The position numbers were made by a program, and so were the translations under genes. A DNA stretch of 64,000 bases. It comes from Texcoconibacillus texcoconensis (lineage in GTDB: Bacteria; Bacillota; Bacilli; Bacillales; Salisediminibacteriaceae). Below, in pieces: positions 52,333 to 61,621 of this stretch (positions are counted from its first letter, which is position 1; the number at the start of each line of letters is the position of its first letter). Under the pieces are notes generated by a model that was given only the letters and a program-made list of their open reading frames with translations, made no database searches and had not been told where the DNA came from. The DNA is taken from assembly GCF_014202575.1 (NCBI RefSeq), contig NZ_JACHHB010000008.1, positions 96,930-160,929 of the forward strand, in the 5' to 3' direction.

Positions 52333-53450
52333 TGGAACAACGTGTTTTAGAAACATTTAAGTATTTGCATAAGCACGCAGAACTTAGCTGGGAAGAAACG
52401 GAGACGACCAAATATATTAAGGACCTGTTAGAAAAAAGCGGATGTCAGGTGACCACGTTTGACGATTGCACAGGTGTGATTGGGGAATTGGGCAATTTTA
52501 ACGGGGACCTCCCGGTTGTCGGAATTCGCGCAGACATGGATGCTTTATGGCAAGAAGTAAACGGAACATTTCAAGCCAACCATTCGTGCGGCCACGATGC
52601 GCACATGTCGATGGTCTTAGGTGTATTGTGGAAATTGGAGCAAGAGCCAGAGTTGCTGGATCAAATTGCAGTCAAATTTATTTTCCAACCAGCAGAGGAA
52701 AAAGGGTCTGGTGCCATCAAGATGGTCGAAAAAAACGTCGTCGACGATGTCGATTATTTATATGGCGTTCATCTAAGACCGGATCAAGAAACGAAAATGG
52801 GACGTGCCACACCTGTAATTGTCCATGGCGCGACGAAAATGTACGACGTCGTCATTAAAGGAGAGGACGCACATGGCGCTAGACCGCATCTGAATCATAA
52901 CGCAATCGAGATCGGTGCGCAGATTGTCAACATGATCAACCAAATTCACTTGGACCCACGCGTCCCCCATTCAGCAAAAATGACCAACTTCCAAGCAGGC
53001 GGCAAAAGCAAAAACATCATCCCTGGAAGCGCAACCTTTGCACTCGACTTGCGGGCTCAAAATAATGAATTGATGGACGGATTAGAAAAACAAGTTGGTG
53101 GGATTTTCGACTCGGTGCGAAATTTATACGACGTTGACTTGGCGGTGACCAATGTGGACGGTATGGGTGCCGCGAAAACAAATGAAGAAGCTATCTCGAT
53201 CATGGGTGAAGCGATCGCAGATGTGCTCGGTGAGTCTTATGTGGATGAACCACTCGTCACACCAGGCGGAGACGACTTCCACTTCTATACCATCGAAAAG
53301 CCTTCATTAAAAGCAACCATGCTCGGATTAGGGTGTGACTTAAAACCTGGTTTGCACCATCCGCAAATGACCTTTAACCAAGATGCATTGAAAAACGGCG
53401 TCGAGATACTATATCGCGCTGTCTTAAATACGTATGGGTTGAACAAATAA
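52332..53450 (+). CDS. M20-family N-acyl-amino acid amidohydrolase
   Basis: A 372-residue di-zinc hydrolase of the M20D type (hippurate/N-acyl-L-amino acid amidohydrolase). Metal-binding segments are GIRADMDALW, HSCGHDAHMSMVLG, FQPAEEKGSGA and the C-terminal LHHPQMTFN; the dimerisation insert is GEDAHGARPHLNHN. It removes acyl groups from N-acylated amino acids in the cytoplasm. Translationally coupled to the regulator. Together with the divergent racemase it could convert N-acyl-D-amino acids into free L-amino acids. Confidence 0.9.
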   Translation: MEQRVLETFKYLHKHAELSWEETETTKYIKDLLEKSGCQVTTFDDCTGVIGELGNFNGDLPVVGIRADMDALWQEVNGTFQANHSCGHDAHMSMVLGVLWKLEQEPELLDQIAVKFIFQPAEEKGSGAIKMVEKNVVDDVDYLYGVHLRPDQETKMGRATPVIVHGATKMYDVVIKGEDAHGARPHLNHNAIEIGAQIVNMINQIHLDPRVPHSAKMTNFQAGGKSKNIIPGSATFALDLRAQNNELMDGLEKQVGGIFDSVRNLYDVDLAVTNVDGMGAAKTNEEAISIMGEAIADVLGESYVDEPLVTPGGDDFHFYTIEKPSLKATMLGLGCDLKPGLHHPQMTFNQDALKNGVEILYRAVLNTYGLNK

Positions 53451-53465
53451 TATGTAAGCTTTAGT

Positions 53466-53504
53466 GCCCCTTGCAAGAACGCGACCGTTTTGCAGGGGGC
53501 TTTT
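53466..53504 (+). terminator. Terminator of the amidohydrolase operon
   Basis: GCCCCTTGCAA and TTGCAGGGGGC arms with a long loop, followed by TTTTCT, 16 bp after the stop codon. Confidence 0.85.
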
Positions 53505-53723
53505 CTATCATCGTAAACGAATTCACAGTGCGATTGGTTACAATTCCCCAGTGCAATGGGAAAAGAAGTTCTTTGTTTATTGATTTGTGAGGTTGTTGAG
53601 GGAGGAAGCTTCAGCACTTAACATAAGAGCTCCTCATATAACGTTTTATCAACCCGAGGAGCCCTCCTTTTCTAGCCTTTAACGATAAAGAAAGTATTGC
53701 TTTCTACACGGACCAGTGTATCA

Positions 53724-53922
53724 GCACTCGCGTTTAGGATTTCGAGGCTCAACCCCTTCAACCATAGCTTACGGCCCATCACCTAACTGTCTACGCTTAA
53801 AGATAGGAGTTACCTCCTATCCTCCAAGACTCGCTACGAGTGAGTGGCTAGCTCTTACTCGCCAGGAAGCCCACCCGCTATATGTCGCGACCTTGCTCGG
53901 TCTCTCAGTCCGTCCCCGTGCT
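53724..53922 (-). ncRNA. HEARO/omega-RNA-like structured element without iscB
   Basis: On the minus strand a roughly 200-nt, GC-richer region begins directly after GTGA (53926-53923), within 10 bp of the upstream gene's stop. It contains a chain of stems: GACC/GGTC, ACTCG TAG CGAGT, a perfect 8-bp GATAGGAG/CTCCTATC with loop GTAA, and CCGTA/TATGG. HEARO RNAs of IscB-type transposons are known to start after ATGA or GTGA and to be about this long. My memory of their consensus (CACGGGGACGG near the 5' end, GGGTGGGCTTC later) agrees, but I could not check it. No iscB reading frame follows, so this would be a solo, non-autonomous copy. Confidence 0.5.
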
Positions 53923-53931
53923 TCACAACTT

Positions 53932-55122
53932 TTATTTTAAACTTCCGATATAATCTGCTAGAAACAGCATCCCTCGAATGTGATGGACACTTTGGTCTCC
54001 AGATAACGAGTAGTCATTAAGAGGTTCCCAAGACCAGAATCCCCATTTTACATGTGGATCTTCTAAGTAATATGGGTACCGCGCACCTTCGATAGCTTGC
54101 ATCTCTAAGCCGTATTTGACGGTTTTTATCGCACTATCTAAGTACTTTTGTTCACCTGTATTTTGGTGGAGGCGGATAAAGCTAATTCCGATGTTCGGCA
54201 TATCTCCAGGACCAACATTCGGAGCACAAACATCTCCGTCTGTGTCAATCCCGATCGGCCACGCCCCATCTTCTCTTTGATATTCGATGAGCCAATCGGC
54301 GAATTTTTTGGCAGCGACTAAAAACTTTTCTTGTTTCGTCACTTCATAAAGGAAAACAAGCCCTCTTAATTCTGGAGCTACTAAGTCAGAGTTCCAAAAC
54401 TCACCATCGATTAGGTAGAATCCGCCATCTTCTGCTTGCAACGTCAACCCATGCTCTCCCCACGCAATTGCATGCTCTAAATAGATCTCATCCTTGGTTA
54501 ATTCATACCACTCTAAGTAGGCCGTGACAGGAAACCCAAACCCTCTCCAACAAAATCCTGTGTCAGACCATTGATACGTGTTGGTGTCATACTTATATTT
54601 AAAGCCAGCTTTTCGTGCCTGCTTCATAAAATTATGAAATTGCTTTAAATAGAATAAATAATCTTCATCCTTTGTACGCTTGTATAACGCAAGACATGCC
54701 CAAAATGCATCGCCTGTATATTTTACATACAATTCATTTTGTTTAAATCCGTCTTTTACGCCACCTTGCCACGTAAACATCGGATGGGTTTCTGTCCAAT
54801 TTTCATAAGCCCACTTAAAACAATTTGCAGCTTTCTCAAGCATCGTATCATCCTGGTAACGGTCATACATAACTAGATAGTTAATCGCCATCAAGAAGTT
54901 GCCGCTATCCATCTCTGAGATAAACTTATTATCTGCGCGGTAATAATGGTGAAGAGCTCCTTCTTCTTTGTTATATAGACGGTCCAAAAATTCATAGACT
55001 GCATTTTTCGATCGGGTTTGAATTTCATCATAGGATATTCCGAGCATTTCTTTTACTTTTTCTTTACCTGCATGATCAGGCTCAGTTAAATCCCAGTCTT
55101 TTGGTGAGATTGTTTGAAACAT
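53932..55122 (-). CDS. Alpha/alpha-toroid protein, probable glycoside-processing enzyme
   Basis: A 396-residue soluble protein rich in Trp and Tyr with repeated helical pairs (AFWACLALYKRTKDEDYL, YLEHAIAWGEHGLTLQ, KFADWLIEYQREDGAWP). This suggests an (alpha/alpha)6 barrel of the kind found in GH88, AGE epimerases and glucuronyl epimerases. The exact family is not recognised. ATG at 55122 sits nine bases after AAGGAG; a TTG three codons earlier is too close. It ends the sugar ABC cluster, so it probably acts on the imported saccharide. Confidence 0.65.
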   Translation of the reverse strand: MFQTISPKDWDLTEPDHAGKEKVKEMLGISYDEIQTRSKNAVYEFLDRLYNKEEGALHHYYRADNKFISEMDSGNFLMAINYLVMYDRYQDDTMLEKAANCFKWAYENWTETHPMFTWQGGVKDGFKQNELYVKYTGDAFWACLALYKRTKDEDYLFYLKQFHNFMKQARKAGFKYKYDTNTYQWSDTGFCWRGFGFPVTAYLEWYELTKDEIYLEHAIAWGEHGLTLQAEDGGFYLIDGEFWNSDLVAPELRGLVFLYEVTKQEKFLVAAKKFADWLIEYQREDGAWPIGIDTDGDVCAPNVGPGDMPNIGISFIRLHQNTGEQKYLDSAIKTVKYGLEMQAIEGARYPYYLEDPHVKWGFWSWEPLNDYSLSGDQSVHHIRGMLFLADYIGSLK

Positions 55123-55152
55123 TGATGACAACTCCTTCTTTTATACGTATTA

Positions 55153-56418
55153 TTATTCAAGATCACTTAAAATATCGGTAATTGTTCGTTCACCTGGTTT
55201 ATACAGTAGTTCTTCTAGTTTTTGGTTATAATCATCCACGAAACGAGGGTCAATCCATCCGAACGGGGTACCATATTCAACAACCTCAGAGTACACTGTC
55301 AAAAACGGATCGTCATCTTTTTCATCAATCAATTTCTCCATCGCCGTTGTTGTTGGAGGTAAGCCGATAAGACCAGCGTCATGTCCTTTTACCAGTTCTT
55401 CATCTGAAGTTAAAAATTCAATAAGCTCCAGTGCTGCCTCCGGATGTTTACTTTCACTTGATATAGCCCATCCTGCTGTATAAAGCATACTGGCTTCAGT
55501 ATTTGAAACTGGTAAAGGTGTTACACCAACTTCTAAATCCGGGTTATCATTTAGTACACCTGGAATCCAGCTACCACCGTAAACCATCGCTACTTGTTGG
55601 TTTGCAAACATTTCTCCATCCCAACCAGCGCCGACCATTTGTGGGGATGTAGCCGATTCATCTTCAATAAACATCGTTTCTAATAGCTCTAACGATTGTA
55701 CATGTTCATCTGCCTTGAGATTTTCGTTCATGATTCCCTCTGGCCCAACGAGTTCCAATCCAGTTGATTCCACGAAAGGTAGGAAGTAATTAATTTGTGG
55801 AGTTATACCAAATCCGTATTGATCTTCTGTCGTCAATTCTGATGCCACTTCCTTAAGGTCATCCCATGTTTCTGGTGCCGTTAGCCCTTTTTCCTCTAAC
55901 AGATCCTTATGGTAAAAAAGTGCTGTTGTATTATAATCTTTGGGAATCGCAAACAGCTCATCCTCTACAACAAAAGCATTTAAAATTGACTCTTCAAATG
56001 TCGCTAAGTCCACACCTTCGCTCTCGACGATATCATCCAATGATAAAATAGCATCGGATTCAGAAAACATTTGGATGCGGTGTCCTCCATCAATTAAAAA
56101 CACATCTGGCGCCACTCCTCCAGCAACTTGCCCCATAATCGCTTGATTATAAGAATCACCACCGCTAAACGTCCTAACCTCAACTTCTATATTCTCGTTT
56201 ACCTCATTAAAACGATCCATCTGTTTTTGCAACTCTTCTGGAATACTTCCTGTTGCTTCAATAGCCAGTTGAATCGAGACTGGTTCAGCATCTTGAGTAG
56301 TTTCACCGTTAGTTGATTCATTTCCCTCGTCTGAACTTGTCTCATCTGCACTACAGCCCATGGCCAATACCATCAAACTTAGTAACAAAATCATGAATAA
56401 AGACAGTTTACGCTTCAT
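55153..56418 (-). CDS. Sugar ABC transporter substrate-binding lipoprotein (CUT1)
   Basis: A 421-residue extracellular solute-binding protein family 1 member. Lipobox VLAMGC (Cys about residue 22), then an acidic Ser/Asn/Glu linker. Family segments: MDRFNEVNENIEVEV, GVAPDVFLIDGG, ALFYHKDLLEEKGL, and AMVYGGSWIPG. ATG at 56418 is preferred; a GTG two codons before it is closer to AAAGGGG and also possible. A good cre site lies about 50 bp upstream. It delivers an oligosaccharide to the permeases at 59.8-61.6 kb, from which it is separated by the two-component genes. Confidence 0.9.
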   Translation of the reverse strand: MKRKLSLFMILLLSLMVLAMGCSADETSSDEGNESTNGETTQDAEPVSIQLAIEATGSIPEELQKQMDRFNEVNENIEVEVRTFSGGDSYNQAIMGQVAGGVAPDVFLIDGGHRIQMFSESDAILSLDDIVESEGVDLATFEESILNAFVVEDELFAIPKDYNTTALFYHKDLLEEKGLTAPETWDDLKEVASELTTEDQYGFGITPQINYFLPFVESTGLELVGPEGIMNENLKADEHVQSLELLETMFIEDESATSPQMVGAGWDGEMFANQQVAMVYGGSWIPGVLNDNPDLEVGVTPLPVSNTEASMLYTAGWAISSESKHPEAALELIEFLTSDEELVKGHDAGLIGLPPTTTAMEKLIDEKDDDPFLTVYSEVVEYGTPFGWIDPRFVDDYNQKLEELLYKPGERTITDILSDLE

Positions 56419-56466
56419 TTTCACCAAACCCCTTTCTATGTGTGGTAAATCTTTTACTACCACTAA

Positions 56467-56482
56467 TGTAAGCGCTTTTACA
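56467..56482. promoter_or_regulatory. cre site upstream of the sugar-binding protein gene
   Basis: TGTAAGCGCTTTTACA: the first 14 bases match 13 of 14 cre positions and the 16 bases form a near-palindrome. It lies 49-64 bp upstream of the start, suited to CcpA repression. Confidence 0.7.
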
Positions 56483-56524
56483 AATAAAGAACATGTCTCA
56501 TTTTTTACTTTTCGTTCGTTTTAT

Positions 56525-58024
56525 TTACTTTTGTTTTTTAAATTCAGAAGGAGTTAGTGAAGTGAGTTTTTTGAAAATTTGTGAGAAATACCTTTCATTT
56601 GTATAGCCCACTCTTCTCGCTACTTCTTGTGTTTTCAATTTTTCATCGGTCAATAAAGACTTCGCTTTTTCGATTCTTACTTTCGTGATGTATTCACTAA
56701 TTTTATAGCCTGACTGTTGTTTAAAGGAACGACTAAGGTACGATGGGTTAGCTTGCACGTACACAGCGAGCTCATTTAATGAAATATCTTCTGCAAAGTG
56801 ATCTTCAATATATTTCAACACTTGGCGAATGATAGGGGAATACTTCTCATCTTGGAACTTGTTAATCTCTTCAATACTTTGATAGAAAATATGATAGACG
56901 TATGATTTCACTTCTTGTATATGTTCAGCTTGAATGATCTTTGTCGTCGATAAATATACCCATGTTATGTTCCGTTTTTCTAGTTCACGTTGAAGTTGTA
57001 AGATGATATTTATCGTTTGCGCAACGATCGTCTCTTTATCCTTTTCTTGCGCCATCTGTTCAAATAGAGTGGATAAACTTTCCTCTACTTTTTTTGCATC
57101 AAATGTCAAAAAAGCATCCCAAAGATGCTCTTCACTGACCCAGTTTGTAGCCTCGTTATCTTTATTTTCTAACTGTTTATTATAAAAATGTACGGTACCC
57201 TGATTTGAAAAAAATAATCTTTCTAAAGCTTTTTGTGATTCCTCTACACATTTACGTAATTTTAGTGAAGAAGACTGAATCGAACTAATGCCGTAGGACG
57301 CCGTATAACCAAATGATGTTTTTAATTGATGCGAAAGGTCATTACAAAGATTGATAACCGTTTCGTAATTTTCCAATTGGCTTTTACTTTCTATTTTTTG
57401 CACCAATATTAATTCATCTTTTAACCATGTGATACATTCGGATAGCGTTTTATTTGAAGACGATATCTCTTGTTTCACTTGATGAATCGATGGTAGATTT
57501 GAATCTTTGGCATGAATTTTAATCAATACCGTTAAAAAATGTTGCTCTTTTTTTGTTAACCAATGAAAAGAATTTTGCAAATGGTCCTCTGATGGGTTGG
57601 AGATTATCTTTTTCAACCACTCTTCTCCATCACCTTTATTCTGCTGCTGTCGTTTGTCAGCCGTTTTTCTCACTAAGTCTACGATCTTCTGTGGAGAAAG
57701 AGTCGGTTTATGAAAATAATCGCAAGCTCCCCTTTTCATCGACTCTTTCACCTTTTCCCAATCGTCATAACTACTAAGAACGATGATTTCCCCTTGAAAC
57801 CCCATCCCTTCTACATGATCTAAAAATTCAATACCATCCATAACTGGCATATTTAAATCTAAAAAGATGACATCAATATCAGGGTTTTCTTTCAATTGCT
57901 CTAACGCCTGTTTACCGTTTGAACACTCTCCGATCACTTGAATATCACTCTGACTTTCTAACGCCTTCCTAAAGCCTCTTCGAGTAATGATTTCATCTTC
58001 AACTAATAATACTTTCATGGTCAT
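56525..58024 (-). CDS. YesN-type response regulator with AraC DNA-binding domain
   Basis: A 499-residue regulator. The receiver domain (1-125) has KVLLVEDE, the phospho-acceptor Asp in VIFLDLNMPVMDG, and IVLSSYDDW. A middle helical region follows, and a C-terminal AraC domain (about 400-499: ISLNELAVYVQANPSYLSR, VARRVGYTNERYFSQIFKK). It overlaps the kinase gene by about 20-26 bp, so the pair is co-translated. It most likely activates the flanking transporter genes in response to an extracellular saccharide. Confidence 0.92.
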   Translation of the reverse strand: MTMKVLLVEDEIITRRGFRKALESQSDIQVIGECSNGKQALEQLKENPDIDVIFLDLNMPVMDGIEFLDHVEGMGFQGEIIVLSSYDDWEKVKESMKRGACDYFHKPTLSPQKIVDLVRKTADKRQQQNKGDGEEWLKKIISNPSEDHLQNSFHWLTKKEQHFLTVLIKIHAKDSNLPSIHQVKQEISSSNKTLSECITWLKDELILVQKIESKSQLENYETVINLCNDLSHQLKTSFGYTASYGISSIQSSSLKLRKCVEESQKALERLFFSNQGTVHFYNKQLENKDNEATNWVSEEHLWDAFLTFDAKKVEESLSTLFEQMAQEKDKETIVAQTINIILQLQRELEKRNITWVYLSTTKIIQAEHIQEVKSYVYHIFYQSIEEINKFQDEKYSPIIRQVLKYIEDHFAEDISLNELAVYVQANPSYLSRSFKQQSGYKISEYITKVRIEKAKSLLTDEKLKTQEVARRVGYTNERYFSQIFKKLTSLTPSEFKKQK

Positions 58025-59780
58025 GGTCTCCTTCGTAGCAGTTTTCCTTCTCGATTGCTGGAAAAGAAATTTCTACTCTCGTCCCTACGTCTCTCTTACT
58101 ATCTACTTGATAGTCGAAGTCTTGATGATAAATGAGTTGTAATCTATTCTTTACATTTTTAAGACCTACGGAACTAAATTTTAACCCCTTGTTATGTTGA
58201 TCTTTAAGCGGTTGACCAATTCCATTATCTTCAACAACGATATGGATACCGTTCTCGTTTAATTGTCCATTTAACCAAATCTTCTTTGGACCTGATTCTT
58301 TTTCTAGTCCGTGTACAATAGCATTTTCTACAAGTGGTTGCAGAATCATAACAGGAATTTCATATCCGTCAATTCCTGCATCAAAATTCCAATTCACTTC
58401 AAATTCATGATCATAACGAATCTCCATAATTCTTAAGTACTGTTGGAGAAACTCTTTTTCTTCTTTAATCGGAATCATGTCATCTTTACGCTTCGAGATA
58501 AATTTAAAAACGTAGATTAAGGAGCTGATCATCTCATCAGCAAGCTCACGATCTTCTAAATAAATACACCATTTGATCGTATTTAATGTGTTGTATAAAA
58601 AATGAGGGTTGATTTGTGACTTTAAACTTTTAAATTCCAAATCCTTTTTTTGTCGCTCTTTTTCCACAATAAGGTTGACATGGTCTTCTAACGTCATGAG
58701 CATTTCGTTATAATGTTTAGCCAATTCCCCTATCTCATCAGGTCCTTCATGAACTTTTAAATGCTTCCACTTGCCGTAAGCCACTTTATTCATGCTGTCT
58801 TTTAAGTGTTGGATCGGCCTCACTAATCCTGAGCTCAAAATGTAAGCAACCGCAGCTGCAACAACAACAGTTAAAATTAAAATATAGGTTAATCCTCTTT
58901 TAATCGGTTGCAGTTCGTTGAGAAGCAAAGACTGGTCAGCAAGTGCATAAACCTCCCAGCTTGTATCCGTTGATAGATGATTCATAACAAGGTACGTGCT
59001 GTCATCATACGTAATCTCTTCACTTGTATCTTTCACACGCTGTGCATCGTCCAATGGGAAGCCATCGCTTTTAGCAATGGCTTGTCCTTTTTCATCAAAA
59101 GCAACAAAAGTAAAGTCGCTTTCTGCTTCTTTCTCGTCCAAAACATCTTGAAACGTTTTTGATTCAAGCATGATTTTCATGATTGCTAAAGGCTGTTGAT
59201 TTGCGGAATCCTTAATGAGACGTGATATCGATATAACCTCAGGGCTTGATTCCATGCTTTCTTCTAAATGTAAATCGGTATAAACCCAATACCCATCTGC
59301 ATCAATTGTATCTTGATACCATTTCTGTTCGTGATTTTGATTTTGATTTGTAAAAAATGTATTTTGCCTATTTGAGTGGCCAATCGTCAAAGGTTGATTC
59401 ATTGGCTTTAAAAGAAGGTGATCAATACTTGTGTATATATTCATTAAATGATTAAAGTAATATTGGTATTGCTTTATATCCTGTGTCTTTTCATACATTG
59501 GAAAATCGTACATTTCATAGTCTTTTCTTAAAATTCTCTCAAGCTCATAATCTCCAATAACATGGCGCGTAACCATCGCTGCTTCCAGCATTAAAGAATG
59601 AAAACGCTCATTTATATCTTTAGAGATTGTTTCACCATGAATGCTTGATTTCTCTTGTATACTATTTGAAGCCACGTTGTAAGAATAGATCCCTAGTACA
59701 ATCACAGGAATGAGAGCAACAATGATGAATGAAAATAGCATTTTATTTTTCAGCTTCCAATTGATTACATTCTTTTTCAT
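57999..59780 (-). CDS. YesM-type sensor histidine kinase
   Basis: A 593-residue membrane kinase: two membrane helices (about 12-32 and 290-310) enclosing an extracellular dCache-like sensor, then a HAMP domain, the His_kinase motif with phospho-acceptor His in SQINPHFLYNTLNTIKW, and an HATPase domain (LQPLVENAIVHG, VEDNGIGQ). This is the LytS/YesM class found with carbohydrate ABC systems. ATG at 59780 follows GAGGGATGATG. The gene lies between the permeases and the response regulator. Confidence 0.92.
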   Translation of the reverse strand: MKKNVINWKLKNKMLFSFIIVALIPVIVLGIYSYNVASNSIQEKSSIHGETISKDINERFHSLMLEAAMVTRHVIGDYELERILRKDYEMYDFPMYEKTQDIKQYQYYFNHLMNIYTSIDHLLLKPMNQPLTIGHSNRQNTFFTNQNQNHEQKWYQDTIDADGYWVYTDLHLEESMESSPEVISISRLIKDSANQQPLAIMKIMLESKTFQDVLDEKEAESDFTFVAFDEKGQAIAKSDGFPLDDAQRVKDTSEEITYDDSTYLVMNHLSTDTSWEVYALADQSLLLNELQPIKRGLTYILILTVVVAAAVAYILSSGLVRPIQHLKDSMNKVAYGKWKHLKVHEGPDEIGELAKHYNEMLMTLEDHVNLIVEKERQKKDLEFKSLKSQINPHFLYNTLNTIKWCIYLEDRELADEMISSLIYVFKFISKRKDDMIPIKEEKEFLQQYLRIMEIRYDHEFEVNWNFDAGIDGYEIPVMILQPLVENAIVHGLEKESGPKKIWLNGQLNENGIHIVVEDNGIGQPLKDQHNKGLKFSSVGLKNVKNRLQLIYHQDFDYQVDSKRDVGTRVEISFPAIEKENCYEGDHDHESIIS

Positions 59781-59822
59781 TCATCATCCCTCATCACTAA
59801 TTATCTGTTGACTTCATCTTCA

Positions 59823-60632
59823 TTACCCTTTAATTCCTGAACCAATTGAACTGCTTATAAAATACTTTTGAAATATCATAAAGAAAACGATCGTTGGAAT
59901 AGTCATTAATACAACTCCTGCCATCGAAGCTGTAATCGAACTCGTATATGCGGTGTTTGTAATTTGATAGATTCCAACTGGTAACGTATACATTTCAGGT
60001 TCTGTTGCTAGAATACTTGGGAAGGGGAAGCTATTCCAATTCCAAACAAAGATAAAAATCGCTTGTGCAATTAAAGCAGGCTTCGCTAAAGGGAGGGCGA
60101 TTCGAAAGAAAATACTAATTCGATTAAGGCCATCAACTTTGGCCGATTCCTCCAACTCCTTAGGAAACGTAACAAAAAATTGCCTCATTAAAAATACCCC
60201 GAATGGATTGACTAAAAATGGGATGATCAAAGCTAAGTACGTGTTGATCCACCCAGCTGTTGCCATCATGATAAAGATTGGGATTAATAAAATTTGAATA
60301 GGCACCATCATTATACCAAGTGTAACAAAAAATAAAATCTTACTCCCGGGAAACTTAATTCTAGCTAATGAATATCCTGCCATTGAATTAAATAATAGAT
60401 TGCCAACCGTAATCGTGATTGTCACGAACAGGCTGTTTTTGTACCATGTAGCGATATGGCTTTGTGTGATGATGTACATGAAGTTCTCAAAACCATATTC
60501 GCTAATGCTCGTGGGGAAATGATTAACGAGCATATCATTTTTTACTAGAGAAGCATAGAGCGTCCACACGAAAGGTAGTAGCATAACAAGTGATGTAAGA
60601 ATGAGTAACATATAAAAAACCGGTCGCTTCAT
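59823..60632 (-). CDS. Carbohydrate ABC transporter permease (MalG-like)
   Basis: A 269-residue CUT1 permease with six membrane helices. The EAA loop reads ELEESAKVDGLNRISIF and contacts the ATPase. PFLVNPFGVFLMRQFF is the usual preceding helix. The start ATG directly follows the stop codon of the first permease gene. No ATP-binding subunit is encoded in the cluster, which is normal for Bacillaceae CUT1 systems energised by a shared MsmX-type ATPase. Confidence 0.93.
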   Translation of the reverse strand: MKRPVFYMLLILTSLVMLLPFVWTLYASLVKNDMLVNHFPTSISEYGFENFMYIITQSHIATWYKNSLFVTITITVGNLLFNSMAGYSLARIKFPGSKILFFVTLGIMMVPIQILLIPIFIMMATAGWINTYLALIIPFLVNPFGVFLMRQFFVTFPKELEESAKVDGLNRISIFFRIALPLAKPALIAQAIFIFVWNWNSFPFPSILATEPEMYTLPVGIYQITNTAYTSSITASMAGVVLMTIPTIVFFMIFQKYFISSSIGSGIKG

Positions 60633-61604
60633 TTAAGATCTCTCCCTTTTTTCAAAATACCAATATTGAACAAGGGTCAACGTAAATATCATGATAAAGA
60701 TGATAAAAGCTGCTGCCGAAGCATACCCCATATCAAAATATGTGAATGCTTGCGTATAAAGGTACATGACCATCGTTAATGTCGATTCACTTGGGCTTCC
60801 TGGTAACGCCCCTCCTGTAGTTGATACAACATAAGGCTGTTCAAAAATTTGCAGCGTCGCTATTACACCCATAAAAAGTACTAGAAAGGTTGTTGGCTTT
60901 AATAACGGTGCAGTAATTTTGAAAAACACTTGAACTTTATTAGCCCCATCAATTTTAGCCGCCTCGTAAATATCATCTGAAATGCTTTGTAAACCAGATA
61001 AGTAAAGAACCGTGTAAAAACCAATTTGAGTCCAGATGATAATAAATACGATCAAATAAAACGCATACCTTCCATCTGCATACCAAGCGACATTATCCAT
61101 TCCAAATAACGTCATAAACTGTGTCATAACCCCGTCACGATTAAACATATAAACCATCACTGCACCAACAGCTATCGGTGAAGTAATATAAGGTAAATAA
61201 TATACGGTCCTAAAAAAGGTTCGTGCCCGTATTTTCGAGTTGAGGACTGCTGCTAAAATAAGAGCGATCATTGTTTGAATCGGAACGACTATAGCTAAGA
61301 GCATTACCGTATTTTTTATCGCATTGATGAATGTTGAATCTTGCAATAAAGCAACATAGTTGTTAAACCCTACCCATTCCGCTGCATCTGGATTTAAATA
61401 ACTAAAATCTTGAAAGCTAATAATGAGAGAATAAAGGATAGGGAAAAATATAAAGATACCAGCAATGAGTATGAATGGAGCCATCAAGAAATATGCGGCT
61501 CCGATTTCTTTTACACTCTCTTTCTTCCAAAAACGTTTCGACTTGTTATAATAAGATTGACTTTTTGACTTGACACCTGTATTTGTATTAGCAACGGTTT
61601 TCAT
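60633..61604 (-). CDS. Carbohydrate ABC transporter permease (MalF/UgpA-like)
   Basis: A 323-residue CUT1 permease. About 35 basic cytoplasmic residues precede six membrane helices. The EAA loop is DIYEAAKIDGANKVQVF, and YLPYITSPIAVGAVMVYMF is the usual upstream segment. It abuts the second permease gene and lies 17 bp after the debranching-type enzyme. Substrate by context is an oligosaccharide. Confidence 0.93.
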   Translation of the reverse strand: MKTVANTNTGVKSKSQSYYNKSKRFWKKESVKEIGAAYFLMAPFILIAGIFIFFPILYSLIISFQDFSYLNPDAAEWVGFNNYVALLQDSTFINAIKNTVMLLAIVVPIQTMIALILAAVLNSKIRARTFFRTVYYLPYITSPIAVGAVMVYMFNRDGVMTQFMTLFGMDNVAWYADGRYAFYLIVFIIIWTQIGFYTVLYLSGLQSISDDIYEAAKIDGANKVQVFFKITAPLLKPTTFLVLFMGVIATLQIFEQPYVVSTTGGALPGSPSESTLTMVMYLYTQAFTYFDMGYASAAAFIIFIMIFTLTLVQYWYFEKRERS

Positions 61605-61621
61605 ATTAATCCCTCATTTCA

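Noticed and set aside
53716..53940. A 74-residue plus-strand frame (MYQHSRLGF...)
   Set aside because: It coincides with the strongly structured RNA-like element on the opposite strand, has no RBS, and is Arg/Pro/Ser-rich in the way expected from a non-coding RNA.
53640..53940. IS605-type TnpB right end as the source of the structured element
   Set aside because: Translation of the minus strand gives no TnpB C-terminus, and the order (RNA directly after GTGA at the 5' end) fits a HEARO-type layout better. The assignment remains tentative.
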